Part shown: in pieces, positions 39,240 to 49,113 of the stretch
How positions within the stretch are numbered: position 1 is the first letter of the stretch
Layout: every line of letters begins with the position of its first letter
The notes under the pieces: model-generated
What the model was told of the DNA's origin: nothing
The model's database searches: none
What the model saw: the letters and a program-made list of their open reading frames with translations, nothing else
Program-made: the position numbers and the translations under genes
Source: Amycolatopsis circi
Lineage (GTDB): Bacteria; Actinomycetota; Actinomycetes; Mycobacteriales; Pseudonocardiaceae
Direction: 5' to 3'
Length of the DNA stretch: 55,154 bases
Assembly: GCF_003385235.1 (NCBI RefSeq)
Contig: NZ_PQIA01000051.1
Span: forward strand, 1-55,154

Positions 39240-40662
39240 GCTGGTGGCCGGGGTCGATTCGTCGACCCAGTCGACCAAGGTCGTGGTCTGCGACGCACGC
39301 ACGGGCGAGATCGTGCGCACCGGTCGCGCACCGCATCCGGACGGCACCGAGGTCGACCCCGCAGCGTGGGCGCAAGCGTTTGCGGACGCCACTCGCGCCG
39401 TCCTCGACGGCGTGAAAGCCATCGGTGTCGGCGGTCAGCAGCACGGCATGGTCACGCTCGACGAGGCTGGCGAGGTAGTCCGTCCCGCGTTGCTCTGGAA
39501 CGACACCCGCTCCGCGCAGGCAGCCAAGGACCTGACCGAGGAGCTGGGCGGACCCGGCGTGTGGGCGAAGTCGGTCGGGCTGGTGCCGGTCGCCAGCTTC
39601 ACCGTCACCAAGCTCCGCTGGCTCGCCGAGCACGAACCGGAGAACGCCGACCGCGTCGCGCGCGTCCTGCTTCCGCACGACTGGCTCACCTGGCGGCTGC
39701 TCGGCCGTCCGGAAACCGCGGTGACCGACCGCGGCGACGCGTCCGGCACCGGTTATTTCTCGCCGACGGACAACACTTATCGCCAAGACGTCCTCGCGCA
39801 CGCGTTCGGCGGCCGTACCCCGGATCTGCCGACGGTGCTCGGTCCCTCCGACGTCGCCGGGCACACCAGCGACGGCATGCTCGTCTCCGCGGGCACTGGC
39901 GACAACATGGCCGCCGCACTCGCCCTCGGACTGGCTCCGGGCGACGCGGTGATGTCGATCGGCACCAGCGGCACGGTTTTTGGCGTCACCGAGACCGGCG
40001 CGGCCGACGCGAGCGGCCTGGTCGCCGGATTCGCCGACGCCACCGGCCGGTTCCTGCCGCTGACCGCCGCCCTCAACGCCGCCCGCGTGCTCACCGCGGG
40101 CGCGGCGATGCTCGGGGTCGACCTGGCCGAGTTCGACCGGCTCGCGCTGGCCGCCGAACCGGGCGCGGACGGGCTCACGCTGCTGCCGTACCTCGACGGC
40201 GAGCGCACTCCGAACCTGCCCGGCGCGACCGGTTCGCTGCACGGTCTGACCAGGGCGAACATGACGCCGGAGAACGTCGCGCGGGCGACCGTCGAGGGAA
40301 TGGTCTGCGGGTTGGCCGCCGGGCTCGACGCGGTGCGTGCGCAGGGCATGGCGGTGAAGCGGGTGCTGCTCATCGGCGGCGGCGCGCAGTCCGCCGCGGT
40401 GCGGGCGATCGCGCCGATCGTGCTCGGCCTGCCCGTGGTGATCCCCGAGGTCGGCGAATACGTCGCGCAGGGCGCCGCTCGGCAGGCCGCCTGGGCGCTC
40501 GCGGGCACCGCCGAACCGCCGGTGTGGCACGGGACCGAAAACCAGCTCGTTTTGGACGAACCCGCCGGGGCACTGCGCGCCGCGGGCATCGAGATCCAGC
40601 AACGCCACCTCGAGGCGCGCGAGGCCGCGCACGGGGTTTCCGCGAAATTGGGAGAGGACTGA
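39229..40662 (+). CDS. xylB: Xylulokinase (FGGY carbohydrate kinase)
   Basis: It phosphorylates D-xylulose to xylulose-5-phosphate, the entry to the pentose phosphate pathway. The 477-residue protein has the N-terminal phosphate-1 loop (AGVDSSTQSTKVVV), the substrate region GVGGQQHGMVTLD, LLWNDTRS, the FGGY segment LLPYLDGERTPNLPGATGSL and the adenosine-binding LIGGGAQSAAVRAI. A GAGGAGGGG site precedes ATG 39229. Within the FGGY family another pentulose cannot be excluded; xylulose or a polyol-derived ketose is most likely. No isomerase or polyol dehydrogenase is adjacent. Confidence 0.92.
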   Translation: MTAELVAGVDSSTQSTKVVVCDARTGEIVRTGRAPHPDGTEVDPAAWAQAFADATRAVLDGVKAIGVGGQQHGMVTLDEAGEVVRPALLWNDTRSAQAAKDLTEELGGPGVWAKSVGLVPVASFTVTKLRWLAEHEPENADRVARVLLPHDWLTWRLLGRPETAVTDRGDASGTGYFSPTDNTYRQDVLAHAFGGRTPDLPTVLGPSDVAGHTSDGMLVSAGTGDNMAAALALGLAPGDAVMSIGTSGTVFGVTETGAADASGLVAGFADATGRFLPLTAALNAARVLTAGAAMLGVDLAEFDRLALAAEPGADGLTLLPYLDGERTPNLPGATGSLHGLTRANMTPENVARATVEGMVCGLAAGLDAVRAQGMAVKRVLLIGGGAQSAAVRAIAPIVLGLPVVIPEVGEYVAQGAARQAAWALAGTAEPPVWHGTENQLVLDEPAGALRAAGIEIQQRHLEAREAAHGVSAKLGED

Positions 40663-40665
40663 CCG

Positions 40666-41766
<1,101 letters not shown>

Positions 41767-41781
41767 GCCGATGACGTGGGA

Positions 41782-41808
41782 AACTGGCAGTCGTTATGAC
41801 TGCCAGTT
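41782..41808 (+). promoter_or_regulatory. alr: Perfect hairpin holding the alr start codon
   Basis: AACTGGCAGTC (41782-41792) and GACTGCCAGTT (41798-41808) are perfect 11-bp arms with a GTTAT loop. The alr ATG (41796-41798) starts in the loop, and the right arm encodes the first residues. In RNA this could hide or present the start codon; in DNA it could be an operator. No ribosome binding site stands at normal distance. Confidence 0.7.
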
Positions 41809-42917
41809 CTCCGCACGCCGAGACCGTGGTCGATCTCGGTGCCGTGCGCCACAACGTTTCCTTGCTGGCCGACCGGGCACCCGGCGCGGCCGTGATGTGC
41901 GTGGTCAAAGCCGACGCGTACGGGCACGGCGCGGTGCCGGTCGGTCGCGCCGCGGTCGAGGCCGGGGCGACGTGGCTCGGCACCTGCTCGCTGCAGGAAG
42001 CCCTCGACCTCCGGGCCGCTGGGCTGTCGGTGCGGCTGTTCAGCTGGCTCGACGTGCTGGAGCTGGATTTCGCGCCCGGCATCGAGGCGGACATCGACCT
42101 CGGCGTCAGCTCCCTCGGTGAGCTGGCCCGGGTCGACGCCGCGGCGGAGCGCGTCGGAAAGCGCGCCCGCGTGCACCTCAAAATCGACACGGGGCTGTCG
42201 CGCAACGGCTGTCCGGCCGCCGACTGGCCCGCGCTGGTCGAGGCGGCGGCCAAGGCGCGCGGCGTCGAGGTAGTGGCCGTCTGGTCGCATCTGGCCTGCG
42301 CCGACGAGCTGGGACACGCGTCGATCGACGCGCAGGCGAAGCTGTTCTCCGAGGCCTACGACGCGGCCCGCGCCGCCGGGCTCGACCCGATCCGGCACCT
42401 GGCCAACTCCGCGGCCACGCTCACCCGGCCCGACCTGCACTTCGACCTGGTCCGCCCGGGCATCGCGATGTACGGCCTCAACCCGGTGCCCACCGACGAC
42501 GACCTGCGCCCGGCGATGACCTTCCGCTCCAGCGTGGTCCTCACGAAGCCGCTGGCGGCCGGCGAATCCGTCTCTTACGGCCACACCTGGACCGCGCAGG
42601 AGGACACCACGCTCGCGCTCGTGCCCGCCGGGTACGCCGACGGGGTGCCGCGCACGCTGTCCGGCCGGATGGACGTCTGGCTGGGCGGGCGACGGCGTCC
42701 GGTCGTCGGGCGGGTCTGCATGGACCAGCTCGTGGTGAACGTCGGCAACGAGGACGTGCCTCGCGTCGGCGACGAGGTCGTGCTGTTCGGGCCAGGCCGC
42801 TCCGGCGAGCCGACCGCGCGCGAGTGGGCGGACAAACTCGGCACCATCGACTACGAGATCGTCACCTCGATGTATCGGCCGCGCGTACAGCGCCGGTACG
42901 TGGGGGAGCGGGCGTGA
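41796..42917 (+). CDS. alr: Alanine racemase
   Basis: A PLP enzyme that makes D-alanine for peptidoglycan. The 373-residue protein has the PLP lysine in CVVKADAYGHGAVP (about residue 37) and the catalytic Tyr in LVPAGYADGVPR, with MDQLVVNVG and a C-terminal beta domain. ATG 41796 gives the expected N-terminus, but its ribosome binding site is missing and the codon sits in a hairpin. The stop overlaps the downstream hydrolase start. alr next to tsaE is conserved in actinobacteria. Confidence 0.96.
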   Translation: MTASSPHAETVVDLGAVRHNVSLLADRAPGAAVMCVVKADAYGHGAVPVGRAAVEAGATWLGTCSLQEALDLRAAGLSVRLFSWLDVLELDFAPGIEADIDLGVSSLGELARVDAAAERVGKRARVHLKIDTGLSRNGCPAADWPALVEAAAKARGVEVVAVWSHLACADELGHASIDAQAKLFSEAYDAARAAGLDPIRHLANSAATLTRPDLHFDLVRPGIAMYGLNPVPTDDDLRPAMTFRSSVVLTKPLAAGESVSYGHTWTAQEDTTLALVPAGYADGVPRTLSGRMDVWLGGRRRPVVGRVCMDQLVVNVGNEDVPRVGDEVVLFGPGRSGEPTAREWADKLGTIDYEIVTSMYRPRVQRRYVGERA

Positions 42918-44002
42918 CTCCTTCGGCGCGGCTGTGGGCGATCGTCGGCGGAGTCGGAGCGGTAGTGACGGGTGCGGCCGCGGCAGTTGTCGCGACGCAG
43001 CAACGCAAACCGACCGAAGACCCGTTCGCTGACGAGCCGTTAGGCGAGCTGAAGCCGGACCGTACGTCCACTGTCGCCGCCGAAGACGGCACGCCGCTGT
43101 CGGTCGAGGAAATCGACCCTGAGGACGGCGAAAAGCCTGAGCTGACTCTCGTCGGCGTACACGGCTTCGCGCTTTCGCGGCGCTCGTGGCACTTCCAGCG
43201 CCGCGACGTCGCTTCGCTGCGACTGCCCCGCGTACGGCAGGTCTACTTCGACCATCGCGGCCACGGTCTGTCCGGAGAAGCGTCCACCGAGACGTCGACG
43301 ATCGAACAGCTCGCGCACGACCTCGACAGCGTGCTGCGCGCGATGGTGCCCGAAGGACCGATTGTCCTGATGGGACATTCCATGGGCGGCATGGTGATCA
43401 TGGAGCTGGCCGCGCAACGGCCAGACCTCTTCGAGGACCGCGTCTGCGGCGTCGCCTTCATCGCGACCGCGGCGGGCGAAGTCGGCGCACGCGGGTTGCC
43501 GAGGCCGTTGCTGTCCAAGTACAACCCGCTCACTCGCGGCGTCGGCGAGCTGGCCGGATGGCAACCCGGGTTGGTGGAGTTCGTCCGCGCCGCGGGCGGT
43601 CAGCTCACCCGGCAGGCAGTGCGACGGCTCGCGTTCGGCAGCCGCGACGTCTCGCCGCGCCTGGTCGATTTCATGCTGGAAATGCTGGCCGTCACGCCGG
43701 TGCGCGGGCTGATCAACTTCGTGGACACTCTCGGCAGCCACAATCGCTACGCTGTGCTGGCCGGGCTGAAACACGCACAAGTGCTGGTCATCGGCGGCGA
43801 CTCGGACCGGTTCACGCCGTTCGCGCACGCCGAGCGGATCGCCGCCGAGCTGCCGGACGCCGAGCTGGTGCGCGTGCGCGGAGCCGGGCACATGGTGCAG
43901 CTCGAACAGCCCGAGCTGGTGAACAGCCATCTCATCGACCTGCTGCAGCGCTGTGGTGGCAGCGCCGCGCCGAACCGGCGAAACTGGTGGTGGACAAGGT
44001 GA
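42914..44002 (+). CDS. Alpha/beta hydrolase with N-terminal membrane anchor
   Basis: A 362-residue protein. An N-terminal hydrophobic segment (LWAIVGGVGAVVTGAAAAVV, about 6-25) acts as a signal anchor. The hydrolase domain has HGFALSRRSWHFQ, the nucleophile elbow MGHSMGGMVI (Ser near 157), the acid in GGDSDRFTPF and the His in GAGHMVQLEQP. Substrate unknown. The GTG start overlaps the alr stop, and the stop overlaps tsaE, so it is part of the alr-tsaE operon. A hydrolase at this spot is common in actinobacteria. Confidence 0.92.
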   Translation: MTPSARLWAIVGGVGAVVTGAAAAVVATQQRKPTEDPFADEPLGELKPDRTSTVAAEDGTPLSVEEIDPEDGEKPELTLVGVHGFALSRRSWHFQRRDVASLRLPRVRQVYFDHRGHGLSGEASTETSTIEQLAHDLDSVLRAMVPEGPIVLMGHSMGGMVIMELAAQRPDLFEDRVCGVAFIATAAGEVGARGLPRPLLSKYNPLTRGVGELAGWQPGLVEFVRAAGGQLTRQAVRRLAFGSRDVSPRLVDFMLEMLAVTPVRGLINFVDTLGSHNRYAVLAGLKHAQVLVIGGDSDRFTPFAHAERIAAELPDAELVRVRGAGHMVQLEQPELVNSHLIDLLQRCGGSAAPNRRNWWWTR

Positions 44003-44454
44003 TTCTGGAAACCCCCGAGGACACGATGGCCTTCGGGCGGACCCTGGGCGCGGCCCTGCGCGCGGGCGACCTGGTGCTGTTGGACGGTCCGCTCGGGGCC
44101 GGGAAGACGACGCTGACCCGCGGGATCGCGGACGGTCTCGGCGTCGGCGGCCGGGTCAGCTCGCCGACATTCGTGCTGGCGCGAGTACACGCCGCGGGCG
44201 CGGCCGGGGTGCCGTTGATCCATGTGGACGCGTACCGGCTGGGCGGCGATCTGTCCCAGTTGGACGACCTCGATCTGGACACCGACCTGGAGTCGTCCGC
44301 GGTGGTCGTCGAGTGGGGCGAGGGCAGCGCCGAGCGGCTGTCGGAGGACCACCTGGTCGTCCGGCTGACCCGCCACGACGACGACACCCGGACCGTCGTG
44401 CTGGAACCGCACGGCTCCTGGACCACCCGGGTCGACGAGCTGCAAGCGGCCTGA
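43987..44454 (+). CDS. tsaE: tRNA t6A modification ATPase TsaE
   Basis: TsaE is the ATPase of the TsaBDE complex that, with TsaC, makes N6-threonylcarbamoyladenosine at tRNA position 37. The 155-residue protein has the P-loop DGPLGAGKTTLTRGI, the switch SSPTFVLARVHA, and VDAYRL and VVVEWGEG. Possible starts are GTG 43987, 43990 and 43999; the last overlaps the hydrolase stop (GTGA). In mycobacteria tsaB-rimI-tsaD follow directly; here they are about 8.6 kb away. Confidence 0.94.
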   Translation: MVDKVILETPEDTMAFGRTLGAALRAGDLVLLDGPLGAGKTTLTRGIADGLGVGGRVSSPTFVLARVHAAGAAGVPLIHVDAYRLGGDLSQLDDLDLDTDLESSAVVVEWGEGSAERLSEDHLVVRLTRHDDDTRTVVLEPHGSWTTRVDELQAA

Positions 44455-44456
44455 AA

Positions 44457-44509
44457 GCCGTGAAGGGCCCCTTGAGGGAATCTGATTCCCTCAAGGGGCC
44501 CTTCACGGC
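44457..44509. repeat. Perfect palindromic repeat, 26-bp arms
   Basis: A perfect inverted repeat centred on T 44483. Its arm (GCCGTGAAGGGCCCCTTGAG onward) differs from the 9076 copy at several stem bases on both sides. It starts three bases after the tsaE stop and ends 11 bases before the stop of the convergent MFS gene, so a terminator role in both directions is possible. Confidence 0.95.
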
Positions 44510-44520
44510 CCGTTAGGCGA

Positions 44521-45924
44521 TTACCGCCCGGCGGTGGCTTCCTCGCTGGCGGACAGCGAAGGAGCCGAGCCAGGCAACGGCTTCCTCGCGGTCTCCTTCA
44601 GCTTCAGCAGCGTGATCACGCCGACCACCCCGGCGATCATCAGGTAGTACCCAGGCCACTTGAGATCCCCGGTCGCCAGCACCAGCGCGCTCATCACCAG
44701 CGACACCGTCCCGGCGAACGCGGACACGAAGATGTTGAACGAAATCGACAACCCGCCGTACCGGACCTCGGTCGGGAACAGCGCGGGCAGCGTCGACGGG
44801 CAGGTCGACGAGAAGCAGATCAGCAGCAGTCCCATCAGGATCAGGCCGAGCAGCACCGAGATCAGCGACCCGCTCTTGAGCAGCAGCACCATCGGAAGGC
44901 CGAGCACGATCAGCCCGCCCGCGCCGACCCACAGGATCGGCTTGCGGCCGTACTTGTCGCTGAGCTTGCCGAGGAACGGGATCAGCAGCACGCCCAGCCA
45001 CAGCACGCCGATCTGCAGCCATTCCGCCGCGGTGGCCGAGATCGCCTGCCCGCCGTTCGCGGACATCGTGCGGTCGTCCTTGAGGTAGGTCGGCATGTAG
45101 CTGGTGAGCATGTAGTTGGTGACGTTCCAGGTCACCACGAGCCCGCCGGCAAGCAGCATCGTCGGCCAGTACTTCGCGAAGATCGTGCGGACCACGTGCT
45201 TGGCCTCGGAGTCCTCGCGCTTGCCGGACTCGTCCAGCAGCTGCTGGAACGCGGGCGTCTCCTCGAGCTTCGTCCGCAGGTAGACGCCGACGATGCCGAG
45301 CGGCAGCGCCACCATGAACGGGATCCGCCAGCCCCAGGTGTCCATAAAGGCCGGGGTCGACACCAGCGGGAGCACCGACGAGACGGTCGCGCCGAGCGCG
45401 TACCCGATGAAGGTGCCGAACTCCAGGAAGCTGCCGAAGTAGCCGCGGCGGCGGTCCGGGCTGTACTCGGCGATGAACGTCATCGCGCCCGCGTACTCGC
45501 CGCCGGTGGAGAAGCCCTGCAGGACCCGCGCGCAGACCAGCAGGATCGGCGCGGCCAGTCCGATGGACGAGTACGACGGGATCAGTCCGATGAGGAAGGT
45601 GCCGGTCGCCATCAGGATGACGGTCACCGCGAGCACCTTGGTCCGGCCGATCTTGTCGCCGAGCGGGCCGAAGAACAGGCCGCCGAGCGGACGCACCAGG
45701 AACGCCACCGCGAAGGTCGCGAACGTCGCGAGCTGGGCCAGCGCGGGATTGCCGGGCGGGAAGAACTGCGCCTCGATGGTGGTGGAGAGGTAGCCGTAGA
45801 CCCCGAAATCGAACCACTCGGTGATGTTGCCGACCGCGGCCGCGCCGACCGCCCGGCGCATTGTCGCGTCGTCCGTGACGGTGGCGCCGCCCGACGGCCC
45901 CCTCCCGTCTGCTGCCTCTGTCAC
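44521..45924 (-). CDS. MFS transporter, metabolite:H+ symporter (ProP/KgtP-like) family
   Basis: A 467-residue, 12-helix transporter. Typical features are AVGNITEWFDFGVYGYL at the N-terminus, motif A in FGPLGDKIGRTK and its repeat LGKLSDKYGRKP, and RVLQGFSTGGEYAGAMTF in helix 4-5. These are signatures of the family that takes up carboxylates, proline/betaine or related acids with protons; the substrate cannot be named. The GTG start follows GGGAG. It is the first gene of the segment that separates tsaE from tsaB. Confidence 0.92.
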   Translation of the reverse strand: MTEAADGRGPSGGATVTDDATMRRAVGAAAVGNITEWFDFGVYGYLSTTIEAQFFPPGNPALAQLATFATFAVAFLVRPLGGLFFGPLGDKIGRTKVLAVTVILMATGTFLIGLIPSYSSIGLAAPILLVCARVLQGFSTGGEYAGAMTFIAEYSPDRRRGYFGSFLEFGTFIGYALGATVSSVLPLVSTPAFMDTWGWRIPFMVALPLGIVGVYLRTKLEETPAFQQLLDESGKREDSEAKHVVRTIFAKYWPTMLLAGGLVVTWNVTNYMLTSYMPTYLKDDRTMSANGGQAISATAAEWLQIGVLWLGVLLIPFLGKLSDKYGRKPILWVGAGGLIVLGLPMVLLLKSGSLISVLLGLILMGLLLICFSSTCPSTLPALFPTEVRYGGLSISFNIFVSAFAGTVSLVMSALVLATGDLKWPGYYLMIAGVVGVITLLKLKETARKPLPGSAPSLSASEEATAGR

Positions 45925-46059
45925 ATCGCTCCCTTCGCGTTTTCAGGACTCACTGCGCAGAGCCCCCGACATCACCTACCGCGAGCAATGCAAAGCGTAA
46001 CGTGATACGTCTCACTCCCGCACGGGGGTAGCGGAGGTAACGCGTAGCGGGGACCATGC

Positions 46060-46065
46060 GTTATA
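46060..46065 (-). promoter_or_regulatory. Candidate -10 box of the MFS gene
   Basis: TATAAC on the reverse strand, 136 bases before the MFS start and next to the CAGGTA/TACCTG palindrome. A TTTACA lies upstream at a short spacing. Confidence 0.35.
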
Positions 46066-46066
46066 G

Positions 46067-46080
46067 CAGGTAGATACCTG
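46067..46080. promoter_or_regulatory. Palindromic operator-like site
   Basis: CAGGTA-GA-TACCTG, perfect 6-bp arms with a 2-base spacer, lies in the 245-base divergent gap between the MFS gene and a 37-residue membrane protein. It directly adjoins the candidate MFS -10. Confidence 0.5.
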
Positions 46081-46169
46081 TAAAACCCCATCAACTCGCA
46101 CACGTCGGCCAGCGGATCATCCGGATTCGCCGACGGCATCGACGCGTGCACCCGTGAGGAGGAGCCGCA

Positions 46170-46283
46170 ATGACGGCAGTATTCGTGGCCATCGCAAGCT
46201 GTGCAACCGCGGGAGTCGCTGTCGCGGCTACCCTCGCGTCCTACGCGCAGCGCAAGTGGCGGGTCCAGGCTGTCGAAGCCTGA
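46170..46283 (+). CDS. 37-residue single-helix membrane protein
   Basis: ATG 46170 has a textbook ribosome binding site (GAGGAGGAG, seven to eight bases upstream). The product starts MTAVFVAIASCATAGVAVAA, continues with a few hydrophobic residues, and ends in the basic, Trp-containing YAQRKWRVQAVEA. One membrane helix would span about residues 3-25 with a positive cytoplasmic tail. Family unknown. It is read divergently from the MFS gene and convergently with the carboxyltransferase, so it is a stand-alone unit. Confidence 0.7.
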   Translation: MTAVFVAIASCATAGVAVAATLASYAQRKWRVQAVEA

Positions 46284-46295
46284 CCGTTCAGGACT

Positions 46296-47612
46296 CTAGA
46301 ACTCGACGATCCCGGCTGCCAGGCCGAGGCCGACCAGATCCTGTGGACGCAACCGCAGCTGGTCGGCCACGGCCGGCACGTCGGTCATCGGGCGTTTCAG
46401 GATCGCCGCCGCGGCTTCCGGCGAGGTGACCGAGAAGTAGGCGTCCGGGGTGATCCAGGTCGCGCCCGGAGCGGCGAAAGCCAGTGCCCCACCGGAACCG
46501 CCTTCGCCGATCACCAGCGTGGTGACCGGAACCGCGGCGGTGGCGATCGCCTCGAACAATTCCGCGATCGCTGGTCCGATCCCGCCTTCTTCCGCTTCCG
46601 CGTCGTTTGCCGCGCCGGGAGTGTCCACAAGCGTCAACACCGGAATTCCTAGCCGGGACGCCAGCCGCACGAGTCGTGCCGCCGTGCGGAATCCTGCCGG
46701 GCGCGTCGCCGTGCCGCACTGTGCTGCGTACGCGATCGCACGGCTTTCTCGCCAGCCGAAGCCGCACTGCACGCCTTCATCGACGTGACCGGCACGGTCG
46801 CCTTGTACGTTCTCTCGCCAGTCGAAGTACGCGTCGAGGTACTCGGGTGCGCGCGCTCGCGAAGAGGCCCGCGCCGTCCGTACGGCGTCCCAGCCGGTTT
46901 CGGGCAGCGCGGCTTTGCGACGGGCGTTAGGCGGGGGAGCGGGCTCTGTCGATGGCGAAGCCAACAGTTGTAACCATCGCGCGAGTACGTCGCCCAGCTG
47001 TTCTGTCTCAACGAGACGGTCGACCTGTCCCCATTCCAGTTTCGCTTCGACGGTGTACGCCTCCGCAGGCGACGTCGCAGGCCGTACGCGGGAGCCAGCG
47101 AAGCCCACTTGGGCGTCTGGCAGCCCCAGCACGATGTCGGATCCGGCGCCGAGCGTCGCCCAGCCGCCGCCGGTGGACGGATTGCGGAGAACGGAAATCT
47201 GCGGGACACCCGCCGCGCGTGCTTCCGCGGAGGCGCGCGCGATTCGCTGGAGCTGGGAAAGCGCACGCATGCCGTGTTGCATCCGGCTGCCGCCAGTCGC
47301 GACCAGCGAAACCACCGGCAGTCCGCGCTCCTTCGCATGGGCGAAGGCGGCCTCGACGCGGTCGCCGGTCTGCTGTCCGATCGAACCGCCGAGGAAGCCG
47401 AACTCCCAGGCGATCAGCACTGTCGGCACGTCGCCGATCCGGGCTTCCCCGACGACGACCGACTCGGTCTCGCCGGTGCGCGCGGCGGCTGCGGCCCGGG
47501 CCTCCGGATATCCCGGCCAGCCGAGCGGATCGTCCGCCGGAGTGTCCGCGAGAGGTAGGTCGGTGAACCCGGCGGAGAGGGCGGCCAGCAGCTCGCGCGC
47601 GGTGGTGCTCAT
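46296..47612 (-). CDS. Fused carboxyltransferase (AccD-like + AccA-like halves)
   Basis: A 438-residue acyl-CoA carboxyltransferase-fold protein. The N-terminal half is AccD-like (EFGFLGGSIGQQTGDRVEAA, LVATGGSRMQHGM) but lacks the Cys4 zinc ribbon. The C-terminal half is AccA-like (LTLVDTPGAANDAEAEEGGI, VIGEGGSGGALAFA, FSVTSPEAAAAIL). The ATG overlaps the matB stop (ATGA), so the two are coupled. With a malonyl-CoA synthetase as partner, it may decarboxylate or transcarboxylate malonyl- or methylmalonyl-CoA; no biotin-carrier gene is adjacent. The exact reaction is inferred from context. Confidence 0.85.
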   Translation of the reverse strand: MSTTARELLAALSAGFTDLPLADTPADDPLGWPGYPEARAAAAARTGETESVVVGEARIGDVPTVLIAWEFGFLGGSIGQQTGDRVEAAFAHAKERGLPVVSLVATGGSRMQHGMRALSQLQRIARASAEARAAGVPQISVLRNPSTGGGWATLGAGSDIVLGLPDAQVGFAGSRVRPATSPAEAYTVEAKLEWGQVDRLVETEQLGDVLARWLQLLASPSTEPAPPPNARRKAALPETGWDAVRTARASSRARAPEYLDAYFDWRENVQGDRAGHVDEGVQCGFGWRESRAIAYAAQCGTATRPAGFRTAARLVRLASRLGIPVLTLVDTPGAANDAEAEEGGIGPAIAELFEAIATAAVPVTTLVIGEGGSGGALAFAAPGATWITPDAYFSVTSPEAAAAILKRPMTDVPAVADQLRLRPQDLVGLGLAAGIVEF

Positions 47613-49030
47613 CCCAGCGCTCGCTTCATGACCTTGCCCATGTCGTTGCGCGGCAACGCATCCAGATACCGCACGACGCGCGGCCGCTTGTGCGGAGCGA
47701 GCAGCTTCGACACGTGGTCGGCGAGTGCTTCGAGCGCGGGCCGTTCGCCGTCCGGCACGACCCACGCGACGATCCGCTCGCCGAGGTCGTCGTCCGGTTC
47801 GCCAGTCACCGCCACCTCGGCGACGTTCGGGTGTTCCAGCAGCGCGTTCTCGATCTCGCCCGCGCCGATCTTGTAGCCGCCGCTCTTGATCAGGTCGGTG
47901 GCCTTGCGGCCGACGATGCGGACGTAGCCGTCGGGGTCGCGGGTGGCCATGTCGCCGGTGCGGAACCAGCCGCGGTCGAGCGCGGCGGCTGTCGCGTCCG
48001 GACGGTTGAGGTATTCGGTGAACAGATTCGGCCCGCGGACCTGGATCTCGCCGACCGCGTCCGGCTCGCTGATCTCGGTGCCGGACTCGTCGACCAGCCG
48101 CAGGTCGACCCCGGCGAGCGGGACGCCGACCGAACCCGGCTTGCGCTCGCCGTCGGCGCGGACGCTGGTGTTCATCAGCGTCTCGGTCATGCCGTAGCGC
48201 TCCACGACCTGCTGTCCGGTCGCGGCGGTGATCCGCTGGTGGTCGTGCACCGGCAGCGCGGCCGAGCCGGAGACCAGCAGCCGGGCGGACTTGAGCGCGT
48301 CGGTGAGAGCTTCGTCGGTCGCGACCGCTTCGGCGATCCGGTGGTACATGGTCGGGACGCCGAACAGCATCGTCGCGCCGTTCGCGAGTTCCTCGGTGAC
48401 GCCTTCGAGGGAGAACCGCCCCAGGTGGCGGACCGTTCCGCCGCGGCGCAGCGGACCGAGGATGCCCAGGATCAGGCCGTGCACATGGAACAACGGCAGT
48501 CCGTGAACGAGCACGTCGTCGGCGGTCCACTGCCAAGCGTCCTCAAGCGCGTCGAGCGTGGTCGCGATCGACCGGCGGGGCAGCACGACGCCCTTGGGCG
48601 GACCGGTCGTGCCGGAGGTGTAGACGATGAAGGCGGGAGCTTCGGCGTCCGGTTCGCTGGCCGGCGGTTTCCCGTTGCTTTCCAGCGGAATGTCGTGACG
48701 CGGCAGGTCGAGCGCGGCGGGCAGTTCGACGCCGGGTTCGGCGAGCACCAGTGCGGGCTCGCTGTCGGCGAGGATGTGCCCGAGTTCGCGTTCGCCGATC
48801 TTGGGATTGAGCGGGACCACCGGAACCCCGGCGAGCAGCGCGGCGACCACCGCGACGCTGGTGTGCAGCGTCGGCGTCGCCCACACCGCGACCCGGCGGT
48901 CTCGGGGCAGTTCGGCGGCGAGCGCCCCGGCGACCGCGCCAAGTTCGGCGTAGGTGAGTTTTCGGTCGCCGAAGCGCAGTGCTTCCTTGTCGGATCCGGC
49001 GGCGACTGCGGGAAACAGCGGATCGGGCAC
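47609..49030 (-). CDS. matB: Malonyl-CoA/methylmalonyl-CoA synthetase
   Basis: An acyl-CoA synthetase that activates malonate or methylmalonate to the CoA thioester, the extender unit of polyketides and fatty acids. The 473-residue protein has the AMP-binding motif VYTSGTTGPPKGVVLP, LPLFHVHGLILGILG, RYGMTETLMNTSVRADGE and the C-terminal GRKATDLIKSGGYKIGAGEI with NDMGKVMKRALG. Many stretches closely match what I recall of Streptomyces coelicolor MatB, including RYGMTETLMNTSVR, so the assignment is firm. GTG 49030 follows AGGAGG. It is the first gene of a two-gene operon. Confidence 0.93.
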   Translation of the reverse strand: MPDPLFPAVAAGSDKEALRFGDRKLTYAELGAVAGALAAELPRDRRVAVWATPTLHTSVAVVAALLAGVPVVPLNPKIGERELGHILADSEPALVLAEPGVELPAALDLPRHDIPLESNGKPPASEPDAEAPAFIVYTSGTTGPPKGVVLPRRSIATTLDALEDAWQWTADDVLVHGLPLFHVHGLILGILGPLRRGGTVRHLGRFSLEGVTEELANGATMLFGVPTMYHRIAEAVATDEALTDALKSARLLVSGSAALPVHDHQRITAATGQQVVERYGMTETLMNTSVRADGERKPGSVGVPLAGVDLRLVDESGTEISEPDAVGEIQVRGPNLFTEYLNRPDATAAALDRGWFRTGDMATRDPDGYVRIVGRKATDLIKSGGYKIGAGEIENALLEHPNVAEVAVTGEPDDDLGERIVAWVVPDGERPALEALADHVSKLLAPHKRPRVVRYLDALPRNDMGKVMKRALG

Positions 49031-49113
49031 TTTCGCGGACCTCCTGCGTCACCGGCGCCTGGAATCGCACCGTACCGCCTTGCGGCGGTCGCCACCTGCG
49101 ACGCGATTCACAG

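Noticed and set aside
46296..49030. Acetyl-CoA carboxylase beta/alpha subunit of fatty acid synthesis
   Set aside because: The zinc ribbon is missing and no biotin carrier or carboxylase gene is adjacent, while matB is coupled to it; a malonate-related role fits better.
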